Below are positions 35,266-43,691 of a stretch of DNA of 64,000 nucleotides, one piece after another. Source of the stretch: Leptospira idonii (GTDB lineage Bacteria; Spirochaetota; Leptospiria; Leptospirales; Leptospiraceae). Both the position numbers and the translations under genes were made by a program. Numbering within the stretch: position 1 is the first letter of the stretch; each line of letters opens with the position of its first letter. The stretch is from the NCBI RefSeq assembly GCF_004770995.1, contig NZ_RQHW01000002.1, forward strand, positions 62,001-126,000. The letters run 5' to 3'. The notes under the pieces were generated by a model. The model worked only from the letters and a program-made list of their open reading frames with translations, was not told the DNA's origin and did no database searches.

Positions 35266-36711
35266 TCAGACTCCTCCGATCATAATGTGTTTGGTGATGA
35301 GATAGTCTCCCATCGATTCTGCGGAAAGATCTTTTCCGAATCCAGATTGTTTGAATCCTCCGTGAGGAGCTTCCGAAGCCAAAGGCAGATGGTCGTTGAT
35401 CCAAACCGTCCCGAATTCCAGTCTTTGGGATACCCGCATAGCACGAGATAGATCGTTTGTCCAAATTGAGGAAGCCAATCCGTAGTTGACATCATTTGCA
35501 AAAGCAATCGCATTTTCCTCTTTTTCAAAAGGGAGGATTGTGAGGACGGGACCGAACACTTCGTTCTGTACGATCTCTGCATTTTGAGAGGTTTCTGCGA
35601 TGACGGTAGGTTCGAAAAAATAACCTCGATCGAAAGATTTAGGAATTCCTCCTCCTGTAAGAATCTTCGCACCGGATTGTTTCGCTCTTTCTACAAAACC
35701 GGAAACTCTTTCTCTCTGGATTTTGGAAATCAAAGGACCCATTTCGGAAGCATCGTCGAAAGGAAGACCTATCTTTACGGAACGCATCGATTCTACAAGA
35801 GCTTCCGTCGCCCGTTTCAACTGGGATTTCTGGACATACACTCTTGTCGCTGCAGTGCAGTCTTGCCCCGTATTGCATGTGGCGCCTAATGTCGCCTTGG
35901 CAGCTAACAATTCTAAGTCTGCCTCTTCGAATACGAGTAAAGGGGCTTTGCCACCTAACTCTAAATGTACTCTTTTCAGGGTATTCGCAGCGCTTCTCAT
36001 TATTTTTTTTCCTGTTTCCGTGGAACCTGTGAGTGAAACCATTCTGACGGAAGGATGGTCTACGATCGTTTGACCGGTTTCGTTTCCTCCCGTAACTATA
36101 TTGATCACTCCTTCCGGAAATCCTGCTTGACCGGATAATTCAGCTAACATTAAAGTGGTGATCGGAGTTCCTGGAGCCGGTTTGAGAACTACGGTACATC
36201 CTGCAGCTAAAGCAGGCCCCAACTTCCATACAGCCATTAGGATCGGATAATTCCAAGGAGTGATTTGGCCGACGACTCCTACAGGTTCTCTTCTGAAAAG
36301 GGAAGTGTATCCTGGAAAAAATTCTCCCGATCTGCTTCCTTGGGTTTCTCTGGCGGCCCCTGCGAAAAATTTGAGATTGTCTACCGCAAAAGGAATGTCT
36401 CCCACCAAACTTAGGTTTTTATAAGGTTTGCCCGTATTTTCCGATTCCGCTTTCGCAAATTCCTCCGTTCTTTCGGAGAGTAGTTCCGCTAATTTCCAAA
36501 TGCAGTTCGCTTTTTCTCCAGGAGTCAGCCGGGACCAACGGCCGTCATAAAAAGCGTTATGTGCCGCTTGAACCGCTTTGTTTACGTCTTCAGGAGAAGA
36601 ATCGATCACTTCCGCAATCAGATCTCCCGTGGCGGGATTTTCGATCTGCATTTTCTTCCCGCCTAACGTATCTTCCCATTTTCCGTTGATCCACAATTTA
36701 AACTGTTTCAT
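35266..36711 (-). CDS. patD: Gamma-aminobutyraldehyde dehydrogenase
   Basis: An aldehyde dehydrogenase of 481 residues that closely follows the E. coli PatD (YdcW) sequence pattern: LINGxW start, FFAGAAR, RREPVGVVGQITPWNYP, RMVSLTGSTETGKKI, HLELGGKAPLLVF with the general-base Glu, and NTGQDCTAATRVYV with the catalytic Cys. It would oxidise 4-aminobutanal from putrescine to GABA with NAD. It lies downstream of gabD and gabT with a 4-base gap, so the three are one operon read toward lower coordinates. Substrate assignment rests on remembered similarity and context. Confidence 0.88.
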   Translation of the reverse strand: MKQFKLWINGKWEDTLGGKKMQIENPATGDLIAEVIDSSPEDVNKAVQAAHNAFYDGRWSRLTPGEKANCIWKLAELLSERTEEFAKAESENTGKPYKNLSLVGDIPFAVDNLKFFAGAARETQGSRSGEFFPGYTSLFRREPVGVVGQITPWNYPILMAVWKLGPALAAGCTVVLKPAPGTPITTLMLAELSGQAGFPEGVINIVTGGNETGQTIVDHPSVRMVSLTGSTETGKKIMRSAANTLKRVHLELGGKAPLLVFEEADLELLAAKATLGATCNTGQDCTAATRVYVQKSQLKRATEALVESMRSVKIGLPFDDASEMGPLISKIQRERVSGFVERAKQSGAKILTGGGIPKSFDRGYFFEPTVIAETSQNAEIVQNEVFGPVLTILPFEKEENAIAFANDVNYGLASSIWTNDLSRAMRVSQRLEFGTVWINDHLPLASEAPHGGFKQSGFGKDLSAESMGDYLITKHIMIGGV

Positions 36712-36715
36712 CCGA

Positions 36716-38008
36716 TTACCCTATTTCCTCTAAAGATTTTTGAATGATGGAAAGACCTTCTTCTACGATGGAATCCTCCGCAGTGAGAGGCACCAGGATT
36801 CGAATCACATTTCCATACACACCGCAGGAAAGAAGGATCAGGCCGTTTTCGAGAGCTTTCGTAGTCAATTTTTTGGCAAGATCCGCTGAAGGCTGGTTCG
36901 GATCCCCGTTTTCGATCAATTCGAATGCCACCATACCGCCTAATCCTCGTATTTCGCCGATATAGGGGGAAGAATTTCTCATATCTTTCAGTTTTTTTTG
37001 GATGTTCTCACCCATCTGTGCGGATCTTGCCAAAATGTCCTCTTCTTCGATGAGATCCATCACTGCGATGGCAGCGGCACAAGCCACAGGGTTTCCCGCA
37101 TAGGTGCCTCCTAGTCCTCCCGGTTCCGCGGAGTCCATAATTTCCGCCTTACCGATGACAGCCGAAAGAGGCATTCCCGCCGCAAGAGATTTGGCAGTGG
37201 TGATGAGATCCGGTTTGATTCCGCTGTGTTCGATGGCGAAAAGTTTTCCTGTTCTGGCGAATCCGGACTGTACTTCGTCCGCAACAAGTAGAATGCCATA
37301 TTCATTACAGATAGATCTTAATTTTTTCAAGAAGGAAGGAGAAGCGATGTAGAACCCTCCCTCACCTTGTACAGGTTCAATGACGATGGCTGCGACTCTG
37401 TAAGGATCTATATCCGACTTGAAAATATTGGAAAGTGCTTTTAGGGAATCTTCTTCCGTCACTCCATGGTATTCCATAGGGAAGGGAGCGTGGTAAACGT
37501 CGGAGGGAAAAGGACCGAATCCTTTTTTATAAGGAATGATTTTTCCCGTCAAAGCAAGAGTCATCATCGTTCTTCCGTGGAACCCTCCTAAGAAGGAGAT
37601 CACTCCTGTTCTCCCTGTGGCAGTCCTTGCGATTTTGACAGCGTTCTCCAATGCTTCCGCACCGGAAGAAAACAAAATGGTTTTTGAAGCTCCTTCAATG
37701 GGAGCCTTTTGATTCAATTTCTCCGCAAGAGTCACATAAGGCTCGTAAGGCATGATTTGGAATGCAGTATGGAGGAATAAATCGACTTGTTTGTGAATCG
37801 CATCCAATACTTTGGGATGACAGTGTCCCGTATTCATCACACCGATTCCACCTCCGAAATCTATATAACGTTTGCCTTCCACATCCCAGATCTCTGCGTT
37901 TTTTGCCCTATCAGCAAATACATGATAGGCGGTTGTGACTCCTCTGGGGACATTTTTCAAACGTTTTGCCCAGAGGGCTTGGTTTGTCGATGAGGTTTGG
38001 TTTGTCAT
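36716..38008 (-). CDS. gabT: 4-aminobutyrate aminotransferase (class III, PLP)
   Basis: A class-III aminotransferase that moves the amino group of GABA to 2-oxoglutarate and yields succinate semialdehyde. Motifs: YIDFGGGIGVMNTGHCHPKV near the N-terminus, LFSSGAEALENAVKIAR, FHGRTMMTLALTGK, EPVQGEGGFYIAS, LVADEVQSGFARTGKLFA and the PLP lysine in ITTAKSLAAGMPLSAV. It overlaps the upstream gabD by 4 bases. No dedicated putrescine aminotransferase is found nearby, so this enzyme may also use putrescine; that is an inference. Confidence 0.92.
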   Translation of the reverse strand: MTNQTSSTNQALWAKRLKNVPRGVTTAYHVFADRAKNAEIWDVEGKRYIDFGGGIGVMNTGHCHPKVLDAIHKQVDLFLHTAFQIMPYEPYVTLAEKLNQKAPIEGASKTILFSSGAEALENAVKIARTATGRTGVISFLGGFHGRTMMTLALTGKIIPYKKGFGPFPSDVYHAPFPMEYHGVTEEDSLKALSNIFKSDIDPYRVAAIVIEPVQGEGGFYIASPSFLKKLRSICNEYGILLVADEVQSGFARTGKLFAIEHSGIKPDLITTAKSLAAGMPLSAVIGKAEIMDSAEPGGLGGTYAGNPVACAAAIAVMDLIEEEDILARSAQMGENIQKKLKDMRNSSPYIGEIRGLGGMVAFELIENGDPNQPSADLAKKLTTKALENGLILLSCGVYGNVIRILVPLTAEDSIVEEGLSIIQKSLEEIG

Positions 38009-39462
38009 GTAATGCCTCCTAGGCAGAGATATTTGGTTACAGTATAATCGTCTAATCCGTATTTGGAGCCTTCTCTTCCCATTCCGGAGAATTTGACCCC
38101 TCCGAAAGGAACCTGTTCGGAAGATATGATTCCTTCGTTGATGCCTACCATTCCGTATTCCAATTGTTCCGCTACTCGGAAGAGTCTGGCTATGTCTTTG
38201 GTGTAGAGATAAGATGCTAGACCGAACTCGGTATCGTTGGCAAGTCGAACGGCTTCTTCTTCCGTTTCGAATGTCATAATCGAGGCAACAGGCCCGAAGG
38301 TTTCCTCTCTGCTAGCTAACATTTCTTTGGTGACCGGATACAAAACAGTAGGTTCGAAAAAATTTCCTCCCAAAGGATGCGGTCTACCTCCTGTAAGTAT
38401 TTTAGCACCTTTTGAAACTGCGTCCTGAATGTGAGTCTCTACTTTTTGTTTGGCCGCCTCATTGATCAGAGGGCCTTGTTCCGATTCGGAGAGTAGGCCG
38501 TTTCCTACTTTCAATCGGGAGGAAGCTTCCGTCAATTTTGCTGCGAAATCGTCTGCGATATTTTTATGAACCAAGAATCGATTTACACAAACACATGTTT
38601 GTCCCGTATTTCTGTATTTGGATAACATGGCTCCCTTCACTGCTTCGTTTAAATCGGCGTCTTCGAAAACGAGGAAAGGAGCATTTCCACCTAACTCTAA
38701 GGAGAGCTTTTTCAAAGTTTGTGCCGATTTTTCCATAAGATACATTCCCGTTTTTGTGGAACCAGTGAAGCTGAGTTTACGGACGTCTGCACTTTCTAAA
38801 ATGGTTTTGCCTATAGAAACAGGATCCCCTGTCACCAAATTCCAAACTCCTTTCGGTATCCCCGCTTTTTCACCTAATACAGCTAAAGCGAAAGCGGAGT
38901 ATGGAGTGAATTCTGAGGGTTTGGAGACCACTGTGCATCCTGCTGCGAGTGCGGGAGCGACTTTTCTAGTCAGCATGGCGGCAGGAAAATTCCAAGGAGT
39001 GATGGTGGCGACCACTCCTATAGGTTCTTTTAAAACCAAAATGCGAGTGTCCCTTCTGTGGGAAGGGACGATATCACCATACATTCGTTTGGCTTCTTCC
39101 GCAAACCATTCGATGTAAGAGGCGGCATATTGAATTTCTCCTCTGGATTCGGCAAGAGGTTTGCCTTGTTCCAAAGTCATGATATGAGCCAACTCTTCTT
39201 TATATTCTAAAATGAGTTGAAACCATTTATGCAGGATGTTGGCTCTTTCCTTTGCGGTACGTTTTTTCCAATCCGTAAATGAGGACACCGCTGAACGAAT
39301 GGCAGACTTCGTTTCCTTCGCTCCTGAGTTGGGAACGGAACCTAGGACTTCGTTTGTCGCCGGATTCACCACATTGAGCTTACGATTGTCTTCGGAATCC
39401 ACCCACTCTCCGTGGATGTAATTTGTTTCTCGAAACAAGGAACTGTCTTTGATGGATTTCAT
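38005..39462 (-). CDS. gabD: Succinate-semialdehyde dehydrogenase
   Basis: An aldehyde dehydrogenase of 485 residues with the GabD-type pattern: YIHGEWVDS, VLKEPIGVVATITPWNFPAAM, RKLSFTGSTKTGMYLM, LSLELGGNAPFLVFEDAD and NTGQTCVCVNRFLV, the last with the catalytic Cys and the neighbouring redox-sensitive Cys typical of GabD. It converts succinate semialdehyde to succinate, which enters the TCA cycle. It is the first gene of the gabD-gabT-patD operon and is divergent from ydcS, with a perfect palindrome about 26-46 bases upstream of its start. Confidence 0.92.
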   Translation of the reverse strand: MKSIKDSSLFRETNYIHGEWVDSEDNRKLNVVNPATNEVLGSVPNSGAKETKSAIRSAVSSFTDWKKRTAKERANILHKWFQLILEYKEELAHIMTLEQGKPLAESRGEIQYAASYIEWFAEEAKRMYGDIVPSHRRDTRILVLKEPIGVVATITPWNFPAAMLTRKVAPALAAGCTVVSKPSEFTPYSAFALAVLGEKAGIPKGVWNLVTGDPVSIGKTILESADVRKLSFTGSTKTGMYLMEKSAQTLKKLSLELGGNAPFLVFEDADLNEAVKGAMLSKYRNTGQTCVCVNRFLVHKNIADDFAAKLTEASSRLKVGNGLLSESEQGPLINEAAKQKVETHIQDAVSKGAKILTGGRPHPLGGNFFEPTVLYPVTKEMLASREETFGPVASIMTFETEEEAVRLANDTEFGLASYLYTKDIARLFRVAEQLEYGMVGINEGIISSEQVPFGGVKFSGMGREGSKYGLDDYTVTKYLCLGGIT

Positions 39463-39487
39463 AGGATTGCCAATTCATAAGTAAGCC

Positions 39488-39516
39488 GGTATGAAAAAAA
39501 TTCATACCTTTTTTTT
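39488..39516. promoter_or_regulatory. Palindrome between gabD and ydcS (candidate operator)
   Basis: GGTATGAA-AAAAA-TTCATACC: perfect 8-base arms around 5 A residues (39488-39508), followed by eight T residues on the plus strand. It lies just upstream of gabD and about 100 bases upstream of ydcS. No plus-strand gene ends before it, so an operator controlling one or both operons is more likely than a terminator. Confidence 0.5.
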
Positions 39517-39538
39517 AAAAACGAAGTTAGTTGTTGAT

Positions 39539-39554
39539 CTATTTTAAAAAATAG
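39539..39554. repeat. Second inverted repeat in the gabD-ydcS interval
   Basis: CTATTTT-AA-AAAATAG, two perfect 7-base arms, about 50 bases before the ydcS start. It is very AT-rich, so chance is a real possibility. Confidence 0.3.
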
Positions 39555-39604
39555 GAAAACTTTTCCCTGAAAAACTTGAAACAACCAGAGGAGCTAATTG
39601 AATC

Positions 39605-40774
39605 ATGAAACCAGAATCATTCCGTAGAATCCTTTCTGCTGCGATTATACTGTCACTCAGTCTAACAATCGCTTGCGGAAAAAAAGACTCCAAGTTATCC
39701 GAAATAGGACAGTCGGAAGGCGAAGTATCCATAGTCGCCTGGCCGGGTTATATCGAAAAGGGTGAAACCGATAAAGCATACGACTGGGTCACCGAGTTTG
39801 AAAAAAGCACCGGTTGTAAAGTGAGTATAAAAACGGCGGCAACTTCCGATGAAATGGTTGCTTTGATGAACGAAGGCGGTTTCGATTTAGTGACTGCTTC
39901 CGGGGATGCCTCCTTACGTTTGATAGCCGGAAACAAAGTGCAAGAGATCAATATCGATCTTATCCCCAGCTGGAAAAATATAGACTCTCGTCTGCAAAAT
40001 GCCGCTTGGCATACTGTCGACGGAAAACATTACGGAGTTCCTTATCAATGGGGTCCTAACGTTTTAATGTACAATACGAAAGTGTTTAAAGTCGCTCCTA
40101 CAAGTTGGAACGTAGTTTTTGAAGAACAAAAATTGCCGGATGGAAAATCGAATAAAGATAGAGTGCAAGCTTTTGACGGGCCGATCTACATCGCGGATGC
40201 GGCTTTGTATCTTAAATCCGCCAAACCGGAATTAGGAATTCAAGATCCTTACGAATTGGATGAAAAACAATATTCCGCAGTCATTGATCTTTTGAAAAAA
40301 CAAAGACAGCTCGTACCTAAATACTGGCACGATGCGATGGTGCAAGTGGACGACTTCAAAAAAGAAGGGTTAGTTGCTTCCTCCACTTGGCCTTTCCAAG
40401 TCAATATGTTGATCGGAGAAAAACAGCCGGTAGGTTCCGTAGTTCCTAAGGAAGGGGCGACAGGATGGGCAGATACCACAATGCTTCATAGAGATTCCAA
40501 ACATCCGAACTGTGCATACAAATGGCTTGAACACTCCATCCAACCGAAAGTGCAGGGAGACTTGGCTTCTTGGTTCGGGTCGGTTCCTTCCGTCCCTAGC
40601 GCCTGCAAAGGAAATGCATTGTTAGGTGACAGCGGTTGTTCCATCAACGGATTCAATAATTTCGAAAAAATCTCCTTTTGGAGAACCCCTGTGGAAAATT
40701 GTTCCGGAGGAAGAAAATGTATCCCTTATAAAAAATGGGCGGAAGATTATATTTCCATCATCGGAAGCAGATAA
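39605..40774 (+). CDS. ydcS: Polyamine-type ABC transporter substrate-binding protein (YdcS-like)
   Basis: An exported solute-binding protein; the signal peptide ends in LTIACGKK, so it is probably a lipoprotein with Cys near residue 24. The mature protein closely follows E. coli YdcS: VSIVAWPGYIEKGETDK, AATSDEMVALMNEGGFDLVTASGDASLRL, YGVPYQWGPNVLMYNTK, GPIYIADAALYLKSAKPELGI and a cysteine-bearing C-terminal region. YdcS belongs to the PotD/PotF family and probably binds putrescine or a related amine. It heads the ydcSTUV operon, divergent from gabD-gabT-patD, and in E. coli the same genes form one operon with patD. GAGGAG precedes the start. Confidence 0.92.
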   Translation: MKPESFRRILSAAIILSLSLTIACGKKDSKLSEIGQSEGEVSIVAWPGYIEKGETDKAYDWVTEFEKSTGCKVSIKTAATSDEMVALMNEGGFDLVTASGDASLRLIAGNKVQEINIDLIPSWKNIDSRLQNAAWHTVDGKHYGVPYQWGPNVLMYNTKVFKVAPTSWNVVFEEQKLPDGKSNKDRVQAFDGPIYIADAALYLKSAKPELGIQDPYELDEKQYSAVIDLLKKQRQLVPKYWHDAMVQVDDFKKEGLVASSTWPFQVNMLIGEKQPVGSVVPKEGATGWADTTMLHRDSKHPNCAYKWLEHSIQPKVQGDLASWFGSVPSVPSACKGNALLGDSGCSINGFNNFEKISFWRTPVENCSGGRKCIPYKKWAEDYISIIGSR

Positions 40775-40804
40775 TCCCGATCCTTTTTAAACCTTAAAAA
40801 TAAA

Positions 40805-40850
40805 GTTCGGTTCGGCATTTTGCCGGATCGAACCATCACCGAAATCGGTG
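40805..40850 (+). promoter_or_regulatory. Two tandem hairpins between ydcS and ydcT
   Basis: GTTCGGTTCGGCA (40805-40817) pairs with TGCCGGATCGAAC (40821-40833) over 13 positions, two of them G:T, with a TTT loop. CACCG (40837-40841) pairs with CGGTG (40846-40850) around AAAT. No T tract follows. It probably stabilises the ydcS message or limits read-through into the transporter genes. Confidence 0.5.
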
Positions 40851-40877
40851 GATGAGTGCGGAGGAAAGTGAGTATAC

Positions 40878-41888
40878 ATGAGTTACGATGTGGAATTCCA
40901 AAATGTAACTAAAAAGTTCGATCAATTTTTTGCAGTGGATCAGCTGTCTTTCGGGATTCGGAAAGGCGAGTTTTTTTCCATGTTAGGTCCTTCCGGATCG
41001 GGAAAAACCACCTGTCTCAGAATGATCGCAGGGTTTCAGGACCCCAGTGAAGGCAGTGTGTTTCTGGAAAACAAAGATGTAACAGGCGTTCCTCCCTACC
41101 TTAGAAACGTAAATACGGTATTTCAAGACTACGCTCTTTTTCCTCATTTGAATGTGGAAGAAAATGTAGGATACGGCTTAAAGATCAAAAAACTACCTAC
41201 TTCAGAAATTCAAACAAGAGTGAGGGAAATGTTGGAGATGGTGCGCCTTCCAGATGCGGGGAAAAGAAAACCTTCCGAACTTTCCGGTGGACAAAGACAA
41301 AGAATCGCATTGGCAAGAGCACTCATCAATCGTCCGGGAGTTCTTCTTTTGGATGAACCTCTAGGAGCGCTGGATCTCAAATTGAGAGAAGAGATGCAGA
41401 TCGAACTCAAATCCATTCAGAAAAAAGTAGGGATCACTTTCGTATTTGTAACCCACGACCAGGAAGAAGCATTGTCTATGTCCGATCGAATCGCCATCTT
41501 TAATAAAGGTAAGGTGGAGCAAATAGGAACTCCTTCCGAAGTTTACGAAAGGCCTTCCACAGAGTTCGTTGCCAATTTTGTGGGGATCTCCAATATTTTG
41601 AAAGGAGAGGAACACAGATCCATTTTGGGCAAGTCAGAGAATGCGATGATTCGCCCTGAGAAAATCCATGTATTGGATTCCGACTCATCTAAAGATGGTT
41701 TGGTGACATTGAACGCTTTTTTCAAAAATCATATCTATTCCGGAGCTACTTCCAGACTTCTCTTCGAAACCAAATCAGGGCAAAGTTTGGTGGTATTCCA
41801 TCAAAATCAAAAAACAAACGAAGAGAAACTTTCTTTGGGCAGAGAGGTTCTTCTCGCCTGGAAAGAATCCGATATGCATTTGTTTTAA
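40878..41888 (+). CDS. ydcT: Polyamine-type ABC transporter ATP-binding protein (YdcT-like)
   Basis: The ATPase of the importer, 336 residues. Walker A GPSGSGKTT (near residue 37), Q-loop TVFQDYALFPHL, signature LSGGQRQRIALARAL, Walker B VLLLDEPLGALDLKLRE and switch histidine FVFVTHDQEEALSMSDR are all intact. The C-terminal 90 residues form a regulatory TOBE-like domain (AMIRPEKIHVL). It begins with SYDVEFQNVTKKFDQF, as in the PotA/YdcT group. GGAGG lies upstream of the ATG. ydcU follows after 11 bases. Confidence 0.94.
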   Translation: MSYDVEFQNVTKKFDQFFAVDQLSFGIRKGEFFSMLGPSGSGKTTCLRMIAGFQDPSEGSVFLENKDVTGVPPYLRNVNTVFQDYALFPHLNVEENVGYGLKIKKLPTSEIQTRVREMLEMVRLPDAGKRKPSELSGGQRQRIALARALINRPGVLLLDEPLGALDLKLREEMQIELKSIQKKVGITFVFVTHDQEEALSMSDRIAIFNKGKVEQIGTPSEVYERPSTEFVANFVGISNILKGEEHRSILGKSENAMIRPEKIHVLDSDSSKDGLVTLNAFFKNHIYSGATSRLLFETKSGQSLVVFHQNQKTNEEKLSLGREVLLAWKESDMHLF

Positions 41889-41899
41889 AGGTTTGCGAT

Positions 41900-42817
41900 A
41901 TGACTGCTCTCTTGAACCGATTTTTTGTGTTTTTGTTTTACCGCAAAACACTCGCATTGTTTTTGCTTTTGTCTCCTTTGCTTCTTTGGCTGGGGATCGT
42001 ATATTTGGGTTCTTTGTTTACCCTTCTGATACAAAGTTTTTTTTCCGTAGATTCTTTTTCGGGAGTGATCAAAAAGGAATTCACTTTAGAGTCTTATTAC
42101 GATCTGTTCCGTCTTTCCACAAACTGGGACATCATCTTCCGCACTGCGGGAATGGCTTTCTCTGTGACTTTGATGAGCGGAATCATTGCATTCCCTATCG
42201 CCTATTATATGGCGATGTATGCAGGGCCAAAGTTGAAACCGGTTTTGTATCTGGGAGTGATGCTTCCTCTCTGGTCTAGTTATCTTGTAAAGGTATATGC
42301 CTGGAAACTTTTGATGGCTAAGGAAGGAATCATCACTTGGTTTTTAGAGCGTTTGCATCTCATGTCCGTTTTGGATTATGCGTTGAGTCTTCCTGTGATC
42401 GGTGGCTCATCTTTGTCCTTCTCTTATTTAGGGATGTTTTTGGTATTCGTATATATCTGGCTTCCTTATATGATCCTTCCTGTGCAGGCTTCTTTGGAAA
42501 GAATTCCCAAATCATTGTTAGAGGCTTCTTCCGATTTGGGAGCTAGTCCTTTCTCAACGTTCCGTAAGGTGATCCTTCCTTTGGCGTTTCCCGGTGTAGT
42601 CGCCGGGTCTATATTCACTTTTTCCCTTACCTTGGGAGATTATATCATTCCTACCATCATCGGAAATTCCAGTTATTTCATCGGTATGGCAGTTTATACT
42701 CATCAAGGAACGGCAGGTAACATTCCTTTGGCGGCAGCTTTTTCCGTAGTGCCGATCGTAATTATGATGATTTATCTCACAATCGCAAAACGATTAGGAG
42801 CTTTCGATGCTCTCTAA
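41900..42817 (+). CDS. ydcU: Polyamine-type ABC transporter permease 1 (YdcU-like)
   Basis: An inner-membrane permease of 305 residues with about six helices. The EAA loop that contacts the ATPase is visible as [28 protein letters not shown] near residue 215. It pairs with the next permease to form the transport channel. It overlaps ydcV by 11 bases, typical of PotB/PotC-type pairs. Confidence 0.93.
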   Translation: MTALLNRFFVFLFYRKTLALFLLLSPLLLWLGIVYLGSLFTLLIQSFFSVDSFSGVIKKEFTLESYYDLFRLSTNWDIIFRTAGMAFSVTLMSGIIAFPIAYYMAMYAGPKLKPVLYLGVMLPLWSSYLVKVYAWKLLMAKEGIITWFLERLHLMSVLDYALSLPVIGGSSLSFSYLGMFLVFVYIWLPYMILPVQASLERIPKSLLEASSDLGASPFSTFRKVILPLAFPGVVAGSIFTFSLTLGDYIIPTIIGNSSYFIGMAVYTHQGTAGNIPLAAAFSVVPIVIMMIYLTIAKRLGAFDAL

Positions 42818-43610
42818 AATGAATTTCAGCAAATTGAGCCTTCTTGTCGCCACGATCCTCGGGTTTTTGTTCATACACATTCCCATCTTTCTGATCATTC
42901 TGTACGCTTTTTCCACGGATGAAAAAACGTTTCAATTTCCTCTCCCCGGTTTCACCTTAAGGTGGTTTGGTGTTGCTTGGGATAGACCCGATATTTGGGA
43001 TGCTATTTTTCTTTCCGTGCAGGTGGCCTCTATCTCCACTGCGGCAGCAATCGTTTTGGGAACTTTGGCGAGTTTGGCCATCTACAGAAGTAGTTTTTTC
43101 GGCAAAGAAGTGATTTCTTTTTTGGTGATCCTGCCGATCGCATTGCCTGGAATCGTCACAGGAATTTCTTTACGTTCCGCAATGAGTCTCTTTGGAATTC
43201 CTTTCAGCACATGGACGATCGTCATCGCACATGCGACTTTCTGTATCGTGACCGTTTATAATAATGTGTTGGCTCGTTTGAGAAGAAATTCCTATTCTCT
43301 TGTGGAAGCTTCTATGGATTTGGGAGCCAACCAATGGGAGACCTTCCGCTATGTGGTTCTTCCTAATATTGCCACGGCACTTTTAGCGGGAGGAATGTTG
43401 TCTTTTGCACTTTCTTTCGACGAAGTCATCGTAACTACTTTCACTGCGGGGCAACAATCCACTGTGCCAGTGTGGATGTTGACGGAATTCATCCGTCCCA
43501 GACAGAGACCTGTGACGAATGTTGTCGCAGTTTTCGTGATTTTGGTGACCACATTACCCATATTAGCCGCTTATTATTTGACGCAAGAATCGGGTTCGGA
43601 AAAGAAATAA
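42807..43610 (+). CDS. ydcV: Polyamine-type ABC transporter permease 2 (YdcV-like)
   Basis: The second inner-membrane permease, 267 residues and about six helices, with the EAA loop [28 protein letters not shown] near residue 175. It is the PotC-type partner of ydcU and the last gene of the importer operon. About 80 bases separate it from the chemoreceptor gene downstream, without an evident terminator, so read-through into that gene is possible. Confidence 0.93.
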   Translation: MLSKMNFSKLSLLVATILGFLFIHIPIFLIILYAFSTDEKTFQFPLPGFTLRWFGVAWDRPDIWDAIFLSVQVASISTAAAIVLGTLASLAIYRSSFFGKEVISFLVILPIALPGIVTGISLRSAMSLFGIPFSTWTIVIAHATFCIVTVYNNVLARLRRNSYSLVEASMDLGANQWETFRYVVLPNIATALLAGGMLSFALSFDEVIVTTFTAGQQSTVPVWMLTEFIRPRQRPVTNVVAVFVILVTTLPILAAYYLTQESGSEKK

Positions 43611-43691
43611 ATATTTAACGAGCCGCTCGCTTCTTTCCAGAAAATATTGGATTGGAATCGTCTTTCTCGTCTAATGACCAAAGGGTTCCTC

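Noticed and set aside
39488..39516. Reading the gabD-ydcS palindrome as a terminator because of the T8 run
   Set aside because: No plus-strand gene ends upstream of it, and the T run is on the wrong side for transcripts of the minus-strand operon.
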